In this document: in pieces, positions 1-8,756 of the stretch
Layout of the letters: each line of letters opens with the position of its first letter
Position numbering within the stretch: the stretch's first letter is position 1
Source: Desulfotruncus arcticus DSM 17038
Lineage (GTDB): Bacteria; Bacillota; Desulfotomaculia; Desulfotomaculales; Desulfallaceae
Length of the DNA stretch: 64,000 bases
Assembly: GCF_900113335.1 (NCBI RefSeq)
Contig: NZ_FOOX01000012.1
Location: forward strand, 62,001-126,000
Reading direction: 5' to 3'
The notes under the pieces: model-generated
Told to the model about the DNA's origin: nothing
The model's database searches: none
Seen by the model: the letters and a program-made list of their open reading frames with translations, nothing else
Made by a program: the position numbers and the translations under genes

Positions 1-24
1 TATAATAACTACAAAAGGAGAAAA

Positions 25-660
25 ATGAAACTAAATAAAAGAAACCGCACTGAGAGAAGAAAGGAAGAAACAAAGAATAAAATTATAGCTGCTGCCATGG
101 CGTTATATAACAAGCAGGGGTTTGATCAAACTACGGTTGAGCAAATAGCGGAAGAAGCCGACGTTGCCTTGGGAACTATTTATAATCATTTCCCGGCTAA
201 AGAAGCCATTATATGTGAATATGTGCAAAGGATAATAAGGGAGCAGGGGCCTGAGGCGCTCAGGCTCGTGCTGCAATTACCGGATACCAGGTCACGCTTA
301 ACCGCGGCGCTGCGCAAGTCGTTGGAGTGGATGCAGTTTGAATCAAACAAGGAAATTTATGAGAGATATTATACTTACCGGATGCAAAAAGTATTTCAAG
401 TCATAAGGGATTGGGATCTAAGTTTGAGTAGCGGCTTTAGAGATGTTCTGGCACCTATTATAGAGCTCGGTAAGGAAACAGGGGAAATCAGGCGGGATAT
501 AGACAGTATGGCCCTTGCCGCCCACCTGGAATCAATGCATAGTAATGCAGCTGTTGTCTGGCTGACTCATCCGGAATTATTTCCGATAGATGACGGCATT
601 AACATGATTTTGGATCTTTTTCTAAACGGAGCCGGAAATAGGGAGAGTGATAACGAGTAA
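25..660 (+). CDS. TetR/AcrR-family transcriptional regulator
   Basis: A 211-residue protein with a basic N-terminus and a typical TetR helix-turn-helix at about residues 15-60 (TTVEQIAEEADVALGTIYNH, then FPAKEAI). The rest is a helical ligand-binding domain with no recognisable specificity. The start is an ATG preceded by AAAGGAG at a good distance. It lies 36 bases upstream of the dikinase-like gene on the same strand and probably forms an operon with it, so it is likely an autoregulatory repressor of that gene. The effector is unknown. Confidence 0.9.
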   Translation: MKLNKRNRTERRKEETKNKIIAAAMALYNKQGFDQTTVEQIAEEADVALGTIYNHFPAKEAIICEYVQRIIREQGPEALRLVLQLPDTRSRLTAALRKSLEWMQFESNKEIYERYYTYRMQKVFQVIRDWDLSLSSGFRDVLAPIIELGKETGEIRRDIDSMALAAHLESMHSNAAVVWLTHPELFPIDDGINMILDLFLNGAGNRESDNE

Positions 661-696
661 TAGGTTCTAAATTTATTGCCAAAGGGGAGGATGACC

Positions 697-3357
697 ATGG
701 AAAAGAGTTGCGGAGCGTTCTTTTTCAGTTGGCCCGAGGCTTATCAAGCCGGGGTGGAGGCAGTCGGGGGTAAGGGATGGAACCTGAGCAGGCTTGTGCG
801 GTACGGATTCAGGGTTCCCGCGGGAGGGGTTCTTGCAGCCGGGGCATACCGGGCTTTTTGGGAAGAGAATAACCTGCTTGAAACCGTGGGGAACATCGCC
901 CAAAGTATAACCATTGGTAATATTGGAGAAAAGGGGACTGAGGAAAAACTTTTTCTGATTAGGGAAAAAATCAAGGCCGGCCATATTTCTCAGTATATGC
1001 TGGAAGAACTGACCTCTAAGCTGAAAAATACCGGAATCCTAAAAAAACCGCTGGCCGTCCGGTCTTCGGCCACAGCCGAGGACACTGCCGGGGCGTCCTT
1101 TGCCGGGATCCACGAATCATTCTTAAATGTCCGGGGCCTGGATAACGTATTATCCGCCATTAAAGGGTGTTACGCCTCCTTATGGACACCCCGGGCCGTT
1201 GCTTACCGGCGGAAAATGAACGTTAAAGATGACGAGGTGTTCCCGGCCGTGGTAATCATGGAAATGGTGGAGGCCGTTGCCGCCGGAATCGGCTTCACCT
1301 GCGACCCCCGCACCGGCCGGGAATGTGTCACGCTTATAAACGCCAATTTCGGTTTGGGCGAAAGTGTTGTCAGCGGCGCTGTGGAACCGGACGAATACCG
1401 TCTGGACTTTCGGTGGGAGGTTCCGGAGCGGTGGACGATAGCGGAGAAGAGAATTGGTCGCAAAGAAGGAAAAACCGTTGCCGCAAAAGACGGTGGAACG
1501 GAATTTATTGGTTCAGCCGGTTCAGCGGTAATCCAGGTTTTAGCAGATAAAGATATACATAAACTGAATCTGCTTATTCTACGGGTTTACGATGCCCTTG
1601 GCGGCGGGGAACAGCACCAGGATATTGAATGGGTGTTTGATGGCCGGGATTTCTCCCTGGTTCAGGCCAGGCCGGTGACGGCGCTGCCCAGATATACTTT
1701 TGACGAAATTAAAAACCAGCCGGACATGTGGTCTAATGCCAACTTAAGAGATACCATGCCCATGGTTCAGTCGACCCTCAACTGGAGCTTCCTGGAAAAA
1801 TTATGGAAAGTACCTCTCAAATCTGTCATGAAGCAATTCGGTTATCAAAACCTCTCCGGTTTCCGGCAAATCAGATTATATCAAGGCCGGGCCTATACTA
1901 ACATATCCTATATGCAATGGCTTTTTTATGATGCTTTTGGTTTCAAACCCCGGCAAATGAACGAGTCTTTGGGAGGGCACCAGCCGGAAATAAAGATCAG
2001 CGAAAAAAGCCCTTATCGTGGAATTAAAGGATTTAAAAGGTTGGTGCGCTTGTTGAAAACAATTCCTAATGGACTAAAAATCAAAAAGAATGCGCCAAAA
2101 ATTTTTGAAAATGTCAACGGTTTGACAGGGGCTTTTTTAAAAGAGAATTTCAAGAACCTGGCAGACAAAGATTTGCTCAATAAATCTGCTGAGATTAGAA
2201 ATGCAATCGTAGAATTTTATCCTGTGTTAGCAACCTTTACCGGTTTTGCCGATATGAGTCTACTTGTAAAAGCACTGGAAAAATTTTTTCCCGGTAAAGG
2301 TAAAGCCATGGCCAACGCCCTGATGGCAGGGGGAGGGGACATCACCAGCGCACAGCAGGGCTACCGCCTGGTGGAATTGGCCACAATCGCCCGCGGGGAT
2401 GCCGCCGCCCGGCGGTTTTTTACCGGCGCAACCTTCGATCCTCTCCGGTGGGAAAAAGTACTGCCGGAGGAATCCCCGTTCAGGCAGTCATTTCGGGACT
2501 TTCTGGCGGAATATGGGCACCGGGGAATATACGAAATGGATATCATCAACCCCCGTTGGCGAGACGACCCTTCTTACCTTTTAAATGTCCTCAGGAGCAC
2601 CATAGAAACCGCCGATACAGGCAAAATAAAAGCCCGGCAAAAAGAGAAAGCGAACGAGGCCAGGCAGGAAGTAAACCAAAAAGTTCCTTTTTATAGACGC
2701 GGATTGATTAACAATTTATTAAAACAGGCCATAAAAGGAGCGGAACTCAGAGAAATGGCCAAGTCCATGCTGATCAAGCTATACGAGCCCGAGCGCATTA
2801 TATTCCAGGAGACAGGGCGTCGACTGGCAGAGAGGGGAATTCTCGCAGAGCAGGCCGATATATACCACTGTGCCTGGAATGAAATTTTCTCCATACTGAA
2901 AGGGGAATGGGACGGCAGGGGACTGGACGTCCTGGTGGGCGAGCGCAAGGCCAGGAGAGAAGAATTGGGGGCACTTTCCTCCCCCGACTTGATTATTGAT
3001 GAAGCTCCTCAGTTTAGTGAAACCGTCACCCGCAGTTCTGGTAATGCCCTGGCAGGTATGGGGGTGGCTGCTGGAAGGGCTTCCGGGGCAGCCAGATTAA
3101 TTGGCCACCCCGATGAAGGGGAAAAACTCCAGGCCGGGGATGTGCTGGTGACTCCGTCGACGGACCCGGGCTGGACCCCCCTGTTTTTAAGGGCCTCAGC
3201 CATTGTCGTGGAGACGGGAGGGTTTTTGTCCCACGGGGCCATCGTAGCCCGGGAGTACGGCATTCCGGCGGTGGTGAATATTCCGGGCGTGATGAAAATG
3301 ATAAAAGACAGTCAGTTAGTTACTGTTGATGGTGATGGAGGAAAGGTATATATTTAA
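697..3357 (+). CDS. Rifampin phosphotransferase-like / PEP synthase-family dikinase
   Basis: An 886-residue protein. An N-terminal ATP-grasp domain (PPDK_N) covers about residues 1-330, with GGKGWNLSRL, AVRSSATAEDTAGASFAG and a final QDIEW/QARP segment. A mostly helical middle follows (about 340-770), and a C-terminal swivelling phosphohistidine domain ends the protein, with the conserved histidine in TGGFLSHGAIVAREYGIPAV. It stops right after this domain and so lacks the PEP/pyruvate barrel of true PEP synthase. ATP-grasp, middle, His domain is the order and size of rifampin phosphotransferases (about 870 residues), which use ATP to phosphorylate the antibiotic. The substrate here is not proven and the middle domain could bind another acceptor. 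ATG 697 is chosen because AAAGGGGAGG sits 6 bases upstream. The TetR gene just upstream suggests inducible expression. Confidence 0.75.
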   Translation: MEKSCGAFFFSWPEAYQAGVEAVGGKGWNLSRLVRYGFRVPAGGVLAAGAYRAFWEENNLLETVGNIAQSITIGNIGEKGTEEKLFLIREKIKAGHISQYMLEELTSKLKNTGILKKPLAVRSSATAEDTAGASFAGIHESFLNVRGLDNVLSAIKGCYASLWTPRAVAYRRKMNVKDDEVFPAVVIMEMVEAVAAGIGFTCDPRTGRECVTLINANFGLGESVVSGAVEPDEYRLDFRWEVPERWTIAEKRIGRKEGKTVAAKDGGTEFIGSAGSAVIQVLADKDIHKLNLLILRVYDALGGGEQHQDIEWVFDGRDFSLVQARPVTALPRYTFDEIKNQPDMWSNANLRDTMPMVQSTLNWSFLEKLWKVPLKSVMKQFGYQNLSGFRQIRLYQGRAYTNISYMQWLFYDAFGFKPRQMNESLGGHQPEIKISEKSPYRGIKGFKRLVRLLKTIPNGLKIKKNAPKIFENVNGLTGAFLKENFKNLADKDLLNKSAEIRNAIVEFYPVLATFTGFADMSLLVKALEKFFPGKGKAMANALMAGGGDITSAQQGYRLVELATIARGDAAARRFFTGATFDPLRWEKVLPEESPFRQSFRDFLAEYGHRGIYEMDIINPRWRDDPSYLLNVLRSTIETADTGKIKARQKEKANEARQEVNQKVPFYRRGLINNLLKQAIKGAELREMAKSMLIKLYEPERIIFQETGRRLAERGILAEQADIYHCAWNEIFSILKGEWDGRGLDVLVGERKARREELGALSSPDLIIDEAPQFSETVTRSSGNALAGMGVAAGRASGAARLIGHPDEGEKLQAGDVLVTPSTDPGWTPLFLRASAIVVETGGFLSHGAIVAREYGIPAVVNIPGVMKMIKDSQLVTVDGDGGKVYI

Positions 3358-3498
3358 CAAATTTGATAATTGGGGATTAAGATGGGGACACCCCTTCTTG
3401 GAAAAAAGTCCTCAATTAATAATTCTTATTGAAATAAATGACAAATAATATAAAATATAACTCGACTGATTAAATTATGAATGGAAAGGGGATTAACC

Positions 3499-4341
3499 AT
3501 GAAGGAATTCAAGGACAAGATTGCCGTTATTACCGGTGCAGCCAGCGGCATCGGCCGGGGATTAGCTGAGCGCTGCGCCCGGGAAGGCATGAAGGTTGTT
3601 CTGGCCGACATTGAGGAACCGGCCTTATTTCAAACCCAAAAGGAGTTACAAGCTTCAGGCGCCAAGGTACTGGCTGTCCGTACGGATGTTTCTAAAGCAA
3701 GTGACGTTGAGGCGCTTGCCCAAAAGACGATGGACACCTTTGGAGCCGTCCATTTGTTATTTAACAATGCCGGGATAGGCACGGTCGGCACAATTTGGGA
3801 AAGTACTCTTGCCGATTGGGAATGGATAATTGGCGTAAATCTATGGGGGGTTATTCATGGACTACGCGCATTTGTTCCCATTATGCTGGCCCAGGATACC
3901 CAGGGGCATATCGTCAATACAGCTTCTATAGCGGGATTGACGACCGGCCTTTCGGCTTACGGTGTAACGAAGCACGCAGTGGTAGCATTATCGGAACAAC
4001 TTTACCATTCACTGGCACATCTAAACGCCAAAGTTAAAGCCTCCGTCTTGTGTCCGGGATTTGTAAAGACGCTAATTATGGAAGCGGAGCGTAATCGCCC
4101 TGTCGAACTACAAAACGAAACAACAAGGATCCTGACTCCCGAAGAAGAAGCCATAGTGCAGTATATGCATCAAGCCGTACAGGCTGGAATGTCTCCTCAG
4201 CACGCTGCCGACCACGTCTTCCAAGCTATCAGAGAGGAACGCTTTTATATTTTTACGCATCCTGAGTATAATGCTGCAGTGCATAAGCGGATGGAAGATA
4301 TTCTACAACAACGCAATCCAAGTAACCCATTTCAATCTTAA
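3499..4341 (+). CDS. Short-chain dehydrogenase/reductase (SDR)
   Basis: A 280-residue classical SDR oxidoreductase. Visible motifs are the Rossmann TGAASGIG near residue 12, NNAG near residue 90, and the catalytic Ser/Tyr/Lys set in NTASIAG...YGVTK. It should use NAD(P)H to interconvert an alcohol and a ketone; the substrate cannot be read from sequence. The start at 3499 is favoured over an in-frame ATG at 3481 because AAAGGGGA lies just upstream. A clear hairpin terminator follows, so the gene closes its transcription unit. Confidence 0.85.
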   Translation: MKEFKDKIAVITGAASGIGRGLAERCAREGMKVVLADIEEPALFQTQKELQASGAKVLAVRTDVSKASDVEALAQKTMDTFGAVHLLFNNAGIGTVGTIWESTLADWEWIIGVNLWGVIHGLRAFVPIMLAQDTQGHIVNTASIAGLTTGLSAYGVTKHAVVALSEQLYHSLAHLNAKVKASVLCPGFVKTLIMEAERNRPVELQNETTRILTPEEEAIVQYMHQAVQAGMSPQHAADHVFQAIREERFYIFTHPEYNAAVHKRMEDILQQRNPSNPFQS

Positions 4342-4375
4342 AAGAATTTCAGATGGTACGTAAAATCAAATTAAG

Positions 4376-4416
4376 AGGACTTCAAGTTGAAAGATAATGC
4401 TTGAAGTCCTTTTTTA
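4376..4416 (+). terminator. Rho-independent terminator after the SDR gene
   Basis: A perfect 11-base inverted repeat (AGGACTTCAAG and CTTGAAGTCCT) with a 13-base loop, followed directly by a run of T. Confidence 0.9.
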
Positions 4417-4452
4417 CATTCTAGCAAAGTTCACATCAATTAAATTAGTTTT

Positions 4453-4545
4453 GCCGCGGTCGCTAACGTTCCCGGCGTGTTAAAGATGATAAAAGACAAC
4501 CAGTTGGTTACTATCGATGGCGATGGGTGAAAGTTAACTTTTTAG
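4453..4545 (+). pseudogene. Relic of the 3-prime end of the dikinase gene
   Basis: Translation gives AAVANVPGVLKMIKDNQLVT followed by IDGDG, matching the last residues of the dikinase at 697-3357. The GGA codon that follows GDG in the intact gene is TGA here, and the sequence runs on as AAG TTA ACT TTT TAG opposite AAG GTA TAT ATT TAA, so the match includes the original stop position. Only about 30 codons survive. It is a dead 3-prime fragment of a second copy. Confidence 0.85.
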
Positions 4546-4673
4546 TTAACTAGGGCAGGTTAAGCCTTACATTAATATTTGGCAGATGATTAGAAAACCG
4601 GTCAAAAATTTTGCCAATATTATCATTCATAAAAGATTATGAAATTGAATGAAACCGTTCTCTATTTTATGAT

Positions 4674-4686
4674 GTATATTGTATAC
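4674..4686. promoter_or_regulatory. Candidate GntR operator
   Basis: The inverted repeat GTATA-TTG-TATAC lies about 50 bases upstream of the GntR regulator gene. FCD-type GntR regulators often bind such AT-rich palindromes near their own promoters. The link is an inference from position and symmetry. Confidence 0.4.
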
Positions 4687-4734
4687 TTTCGAAAAAAAAT
4701 TTAAACATTTAGCAAATAATAGTATAGTTGAAAT

Positions 4735-5406
4735 ATGAGCAAATACAATTTAATTACTCCGGGTAAAACTCCATATCGCACCCTGCCCGGCATGATTACC
4801 AACATTCTCCGGGATAAGATTCTATCCGGAGAATTCGCCGGAGGATTGCAGCTTAAACAAGAGGAATTAGCCGCACGGTTTAATGTAAGTATGAGTGTGC
4901 TGCGGGAAGCTTTAAAAAATCTGGAAGCTGAGGGTCTGGTAAAGTTCTATCCCAACCGGGGGGCCGTTGTTAGCGAATTATCGGCAGACGAAGCCCGCGA
5001 AATATTTGATATCCGGTTGTTTCTTGAATTGGGGGCATTGGAACTATCCATACCTAATTTAACTGCGGCGGATTTGGCCGCAGCGGAAGAAATATTAAAA
5101 CAACTTGACGATGAAACAGACAGCAGCCGTTGGAGCGAACTGAACCGGCTGTTTCATGAAGCTCTTTACCGGCCGGCAAACAGGCCCAAGCTTCTTTCGC
5201 TTATACAGGTCATGCACAACAATGTTGAACGGTATATGCGTTTTTACTTGTCCACCATGAATTATCAGGAGAAGTCACAGAAAGAGCACTGGGAGTTGTT
5301 AAATGTTTGTGCGCAAAAGAATATCAAAATTGCGCATGACATACTGCGCAGGCATATGGCGGATGCAAGCGCTATCCTGGCTGCATATTTAAACCAATCC
5401 AGGTAA
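4735..5406 (+). CDS. GntR-family (FadR/FCD) regulator of the glycyl radical operon
   Basis: A 223-residue protein. It has an N-terminal winged helix-turn-helix at about residues 15-80 (QEELAARFNVSMSVLREAL, then GLVKFYPNRGAVV) and a C-terminal FCD ligand domain from about 90 onward with DIRLFLELGALEL and histidines spaced as in metal-dependent FCD sensors (RLFHEALYR, then HWELL and RRHMADA). It ends 16 bases before the glycyl radical enzyme gene, so it is probably co-transcribed with it. Such regulators usually sense an organic acid that is the substrate or product of their operon. The ribosome site is weak. Confidence 0.88.
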   Translation: MSKYNLITPGKTPYRTLPGMITNILRDKILSGEFAGGLQLKQEELAARFNVSMSVLREALKNLEAEGLVKFYPNRGAVVSELSADEAREIFDIRLFLELGALELSIPNLTAADLAAAEEILKQLDDETDSSRWSELNRLFHEALYRPANRPKLLSLIQVMHNNVERYMRFYLSTMNYQEKSQKEHWELLNVCAQKNIKIAHDILRRHMADASAILAAYLNQSR

Positions 5407-5422
5407 TAAGGAGGCGAAGGTC

Positions 5423-7792
5423 ATGTCCAGCGATCGGGTTAAAAGCTTTATCAGGTCTTATCTCAATGCCAAACCGTCTATAAGCGTTGAACGAGCTGTT
5501 ATTTTTACGGCATCCCACAAAAATACAGAAGGTGAATCTGTTATTATCAGAAGGGCCAAAGCGTTTAACGAGGTATGTAAAAGTATTCCGGTAACTATTT
5601 TCGATAACGAACTAATTGTTGGGTCCATCGGCGAATTTAGGAGAACAGGCATTATCTGTCCGGAATATGCGTGGAAATGGGTTGACGAGGAAATGGATTC
5701 GTTCGAAAGCCGGAATCAAGACCCGTATAGTATTGACGATCAAGCCAAGCAGGTGCTTCGCCGGGATATTTTTCCCTACTGGCAAGGCAAGTCCCTGGAG
5801 GAAACTTTCCTTTCCCGCATCAACGAAGAAACTGCGAAAATCCTGATCGATACCGGTATTATCGACAATGACTCCAAGTGGCGGAGCGCCGTCGGTGAAA
5901 TTACCGCTGACTATCAGGATGTACTTTTTAAAAAAGGGTTTGGGGGATTAAAAAATGAAGCGCTAAAAAATCTTCAGGACTTGGAGCCCATCACGGCGGA
6001 AGCGCTGGAAAAAATCGACTTTTACCGGTCGGCCGTATTGGTTTGCGACGGAATTATTATCCTTGCTCGCCGTTATGCGGAGAAGGCGGCCCAATTGGCG
6101 CAGCAGGAAACAAACATTATCCGGAAACAGGAACTGCTGGAAGTGGCCAAGGTTTGCGGGAAGGTGCCGGAATATCCTCCGGAAAACTTTTATGAGGCTA
6201 TCCAGTCGGTTTGGTTTACTCAACTCGGCTCAATCTTGTCTGAAAACTCGCTGGCGCTCAACTTGGGCAGGTTTGATCAATATATGTATCCCTACTTGGC
6301 GAATGACCTTAAAAATGGCACTATTACCGGGGAAAAGGCCCAGGAATTGATTGAGTGCCTTTGGATCAAACTTTCTGAATGGGTATGGGCTATTTCCAGC
6401 AATACCGCGAAATTTTTTGCGGGCTACAATTCTTTTCAGAATTTAACCGTCGGTGGGAGAACGCGGGACGGGCGTGACGCCACCAACGAACTTTCCCATA
6501 TGTGTCTAAAGGCTACCGAAAATGTCAGGACACACCAGCCGGGCCTCAGCGTGCGAATCCATCCGGATGCTCCGGAAGAATTCTTACTGGCGGTATGCAA
6601 ACTGATTAGCGCCGGAACGGGCTTTCCCGCGGTACACAACGACCGGATCGGGTCGGATATGCTGCTGGCGGCGGGTCTCGCGCCGGAAGACGCACGGGAC
6701 TGGAGCAACTGTGGGTGCGTAGTGCCGCATTTTAGAAAGGTTGGCGAGTGGACGGCGGCAGTGAATATTAATTTGGCCGCCGCCCTCGAATATGCGCTAA
6801 ATAGCGGTAAAAGCAGGATCACGGGAAAAGAAATGGGACTTAAGGAAAAGCCCGGTTCCCCAGTTACCGGCTATGAAGAAGTCAAGACGGCTTTTTACAA
6901 GCAGCTGGCTAATTTGATCAAGCATTCGGTAATCGGAACGGTAACGGCGCAGCAGGTGCATGCTGAAATGGTGCCGAGACCTTATCTTTCCATGCTTGTA
7001 GACGGCTGCCTGGAAAAAGGGAGAGACCTCAGTAAAGGCGGGGCCAGGTATAATGTGGGACCGGTTCTCACTGGCATTGGCGTGGCCGATGCAGCCAATT
7101 CCCTGGCGGTAATTAAAAAATTGGTATTCGAAGACAAAAAATACACTTTAGAAGAGCTAAATGCGGCACTTGACGCCAACTGGGAAGGCTATGAGGAGTT
7201 GAGAAGGGCGGCTCTTGCCTGCCCCAAATATGGTAACGACGACGACTATGTCGACGCAATAGCAGTTGAGCTTACCGATTTTTATCATCAAGAGGTCAGG
7301 TCGTATCGAGATTATTTCGGATCTCCGTTTAATTCGGCGTTTATGGGTATCTCCAATTATATTCCCGCCGGCAGCGTGATCGGTGCCACCCCGGACGGCA
7401 GAAAAACAAAGACCCCATTGACCGAGGGTGTTTCACCTCACGCGGGAACTGACCTTACCAGTCCAACCGCTGCCATGCGGTCGGCGGCGAAAATAAATCA
7501 TGACGTACATTCCGGCGGCACGCTTCTTAATGTCAAGTTTGCACCTGAATTTTTGCGTTCGGAAAGAAATCTAAAGAATTTGGCTTCGTTGATCAGGGCT
7601 TATTTTGCCCTTGGCGCTTTCCACGTGCAATTTAACGTCATTTCTACCGAGATATTAAGAAAAGCCCAGGCCCATCCGGAGGAATACCGGGACTTGCTGG
7701 TTAGGGTGGCAGGCTACAGCACGCAGTTTATCAACCTTTCCCGCGAGGCTCAGGAGGCAATTATTGCCAGAACGACTTATGAAACAATTTAG
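5423..7792 (+). CDS. Glycyl radical enzyme (PFL/glycerol-dehydratase superfamily), substrate unknown
   Basis: A 789-residue protein covering the whole PFL-like barrel plus glycyl radical domain. The radical glycine is G764 in RVAGYS near the C-terminus, and the thiyl cysteine is C432 in NCGCVVPH; both positions match B12-independent glycerol dehydratase (C433, G763). In dehydratases, choline lyase and hydroxyphenylacetate decarboxylase, the residue two after that cysteine is a catalytic glutamate (GCVE). Here it is V434, so a simple diol or hydroxyproline dehydratase role is unlikely. The enzyme is oxygen-sensitive and cytosolic, and the activase gene follows 33 bases downstream. An AGGAGG-type ribosome site precedes the ATG. 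The reaction is not assigned. Confidence 0.9.
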   Translation: MSSDRVKSFIRSYLNAKPSISVERAVIFTASHKNTEGESVIIRRAKAFNEVCKSIPVTIFDNELIVGSIGEFRRTGIICPEYAWKWVDEEMDSFESRNQDPYSIDDQAKQVLRRDIFPYWQGKSLEETFLSRINEETAKILIDTGIIDNDSKWRSAVGEITADYQDVLFKKGFGGLKNEALKNLQDLEPITAEALEKIDFYRSAVLVCDGIIILARRYAEKAAQLAQQETNIIRKQELLEVAKVCGKVPEYPPENFYEAIQSVWFTQLGSILSENSLALNLGRFDQYMYPYLANDLKNGTITGEKAQELIECLWIKLSEWVWAISSNTAKFFAGYNSFQNLTVGGRTRDGRDATNELSHMCLKATENVRTHQPGLSVRIHPDAPEEFLLAVCKLISAGTGFPAVHNDRIGSDMLLAAGLAPEDARDWSNCGCVVPHFRKVGEWTAAVNINLAAALEYALNSGKSRITGKEMGLKEKPGSPVTGYEEVKTAFYKQLANLIKHSVIGTVTAQQVHAEMVPRPYLSMLVDGCLEKGRDLSKGGARYNVGPVLTGIGVADAANSLAVIKKLVFEDKKYTLEELNAALDANWEGYEELRRAALACPKYGNDDDYVDAIAVELTDFYHQEVRSYRDYFGSPFNSAFMGISNYIPAGSVIGATPDGRKTKTPLTEGVSPHAGTDLTSPTAAMRSAAKINHDVHSGGTLLNVKFAPEFLRSERNLKNLASLIRAYFALGAFHVQFNVISTEILRKAQAHPEEYRDLLVRVAGYSTQFINLSREAQEAIIARTTYETI

Positions 7793-7825
7793 CAGTTAAT
7801 CTCTAATTGGTGGTGTAAATGAGCA

Positions 7826-8731
7826 ATGTCTGGTGGCAATATTTTTCAAATTCAGCGTTGGTCAATACATGACGGCGACGGTATCCGAAGCGTTGTGTTT
7901 TTCAAAGGCTGTCCGCTAAGATGCAGGTGGTGCGCCAATCCCGAATCGTGGAACAGCCGCCCCCAGGTCGTATTTTTCAGCGAACAATGCAGTGGTTGTG
8001 GTCGCTGTGCCCGGGTGTGTGACGCCGGGGCAATTGCAGTCAATGCCGGATCTCCCGCTGTGTTTACTAGGGAAAAGTGTCGTGATTGCGGCCAATGCTG
8101 CGCAGTGTGCCCCACAGGCGCCAGAAAGAAAATAGGCTCGCGGGTAACTGTCGAAGAAGTCATGAAAATAATCAACCGCGACGCTATTTTCTACCGGGAA
8201 TCCGGGGGCGGAGTCACATTTTCCGGAGGGGAGCCTTTTGCCCAGGCCCATTTTTTACGAGAACTGGCCATGGCATGTAAACGAGTAGGTATTGACACGG
8301 CCGTTGAAACCTGCGGATATTTCAATTGGCGGCAGGTAAAAGATATATTTGCGTTTTTGGATTGCGTTTTCATGGACATTAAGCATATGGACGACTGTAT
8401 CCATCAAGAACTAACGGGAGTAAGCAACCGGGCCATTTTAACAAATATTGCTGCGGTATCCCGGATTCATCCCAATGTAATAGTTAGAGTTCCTCTTATT
8501 AAAGAAATCAACGCGGGGGAGCAAAACATTGAGAACATGTGCCGGTATTTACGGGAAAATACGCTGGTGAAGGGCATTGAAATTTTGCCGTATCATGATT
8601 TTGGCCGAAAGAAATTTAATGCCGTGGGAATCGTTATAGATCATACCTTCACGACACCCGACGATGTGACGGTGGAAAATGTTAAGCAATTGATCTCGAC
8701 ATTTGGTATTCCCATCTTGGAGTTTAAATAG
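7826..8731 (+). CDS. Glycyl-radical-enzyme activating enzyme (radical SAM)
   Basis: A 301-residue radical SAM protein. CPLRCRWC (CX3CX2C) at about residue 30 binds the SAM cluster, with the activase signature DGDGIRSVVFFKGC just before. Two ferredoxin-type clusters follow (CSGCGRCARVC and CRDCGQCCAVC), the extra domain typical of activases for non-PFL glycyl radical enzymes. SGGEP is the usual SAM-binding GGE motif. It abstracts the hydrogen from G764 of the neighbouring enzyme to create the glycyl radical. It is co-transcribed with that gene. A TGGTGGTG stretch is the only ribosome-site candidate. Confidence 0.92.
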   Translation: MSGGNIFQIQRWSIHDGDGIRSVVFFKGCPLRCRWCANPESWNSRPQVVFFSEQCSGCGRCARVCDAGAIAVNAGSPAVFTREKCRDCGQCCAVCPTGARKKIGSRVTVEEVMKIINRDAIFYRESGGGVTFSGGEPFAQAHFLRELAMACKRVGIDTAVETCGYFNWRQVKDIFAFLDCVFMDIKHMDDCIHQELTGVSNRAILTNIAAVSRIHPNVIVRVPLIKEINAGEQNIENMCRYLRENTLVKGIEILPYHDFGRKKFNAVGIVIDHTFTTPDDVTVENVKQLISTFGIPILEFK

Positions 8732-8756
8732 TACAAGCGTATTAAGCTGCTTGCCT

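Noticed and set aside
673-984. Minus-strand ORF of 103 codons opposite the dikinase gene.
   Set aside because: It lies wholly within a well-supported gene, has no family resemblance and no ribosome site; it is a shadow frame.
6436-6822. Minus-strand ORF of 128 codons within the glycyl radical enzyme gene.
   Set aside because: Shadow frame with no start signal or protein-like motifs.
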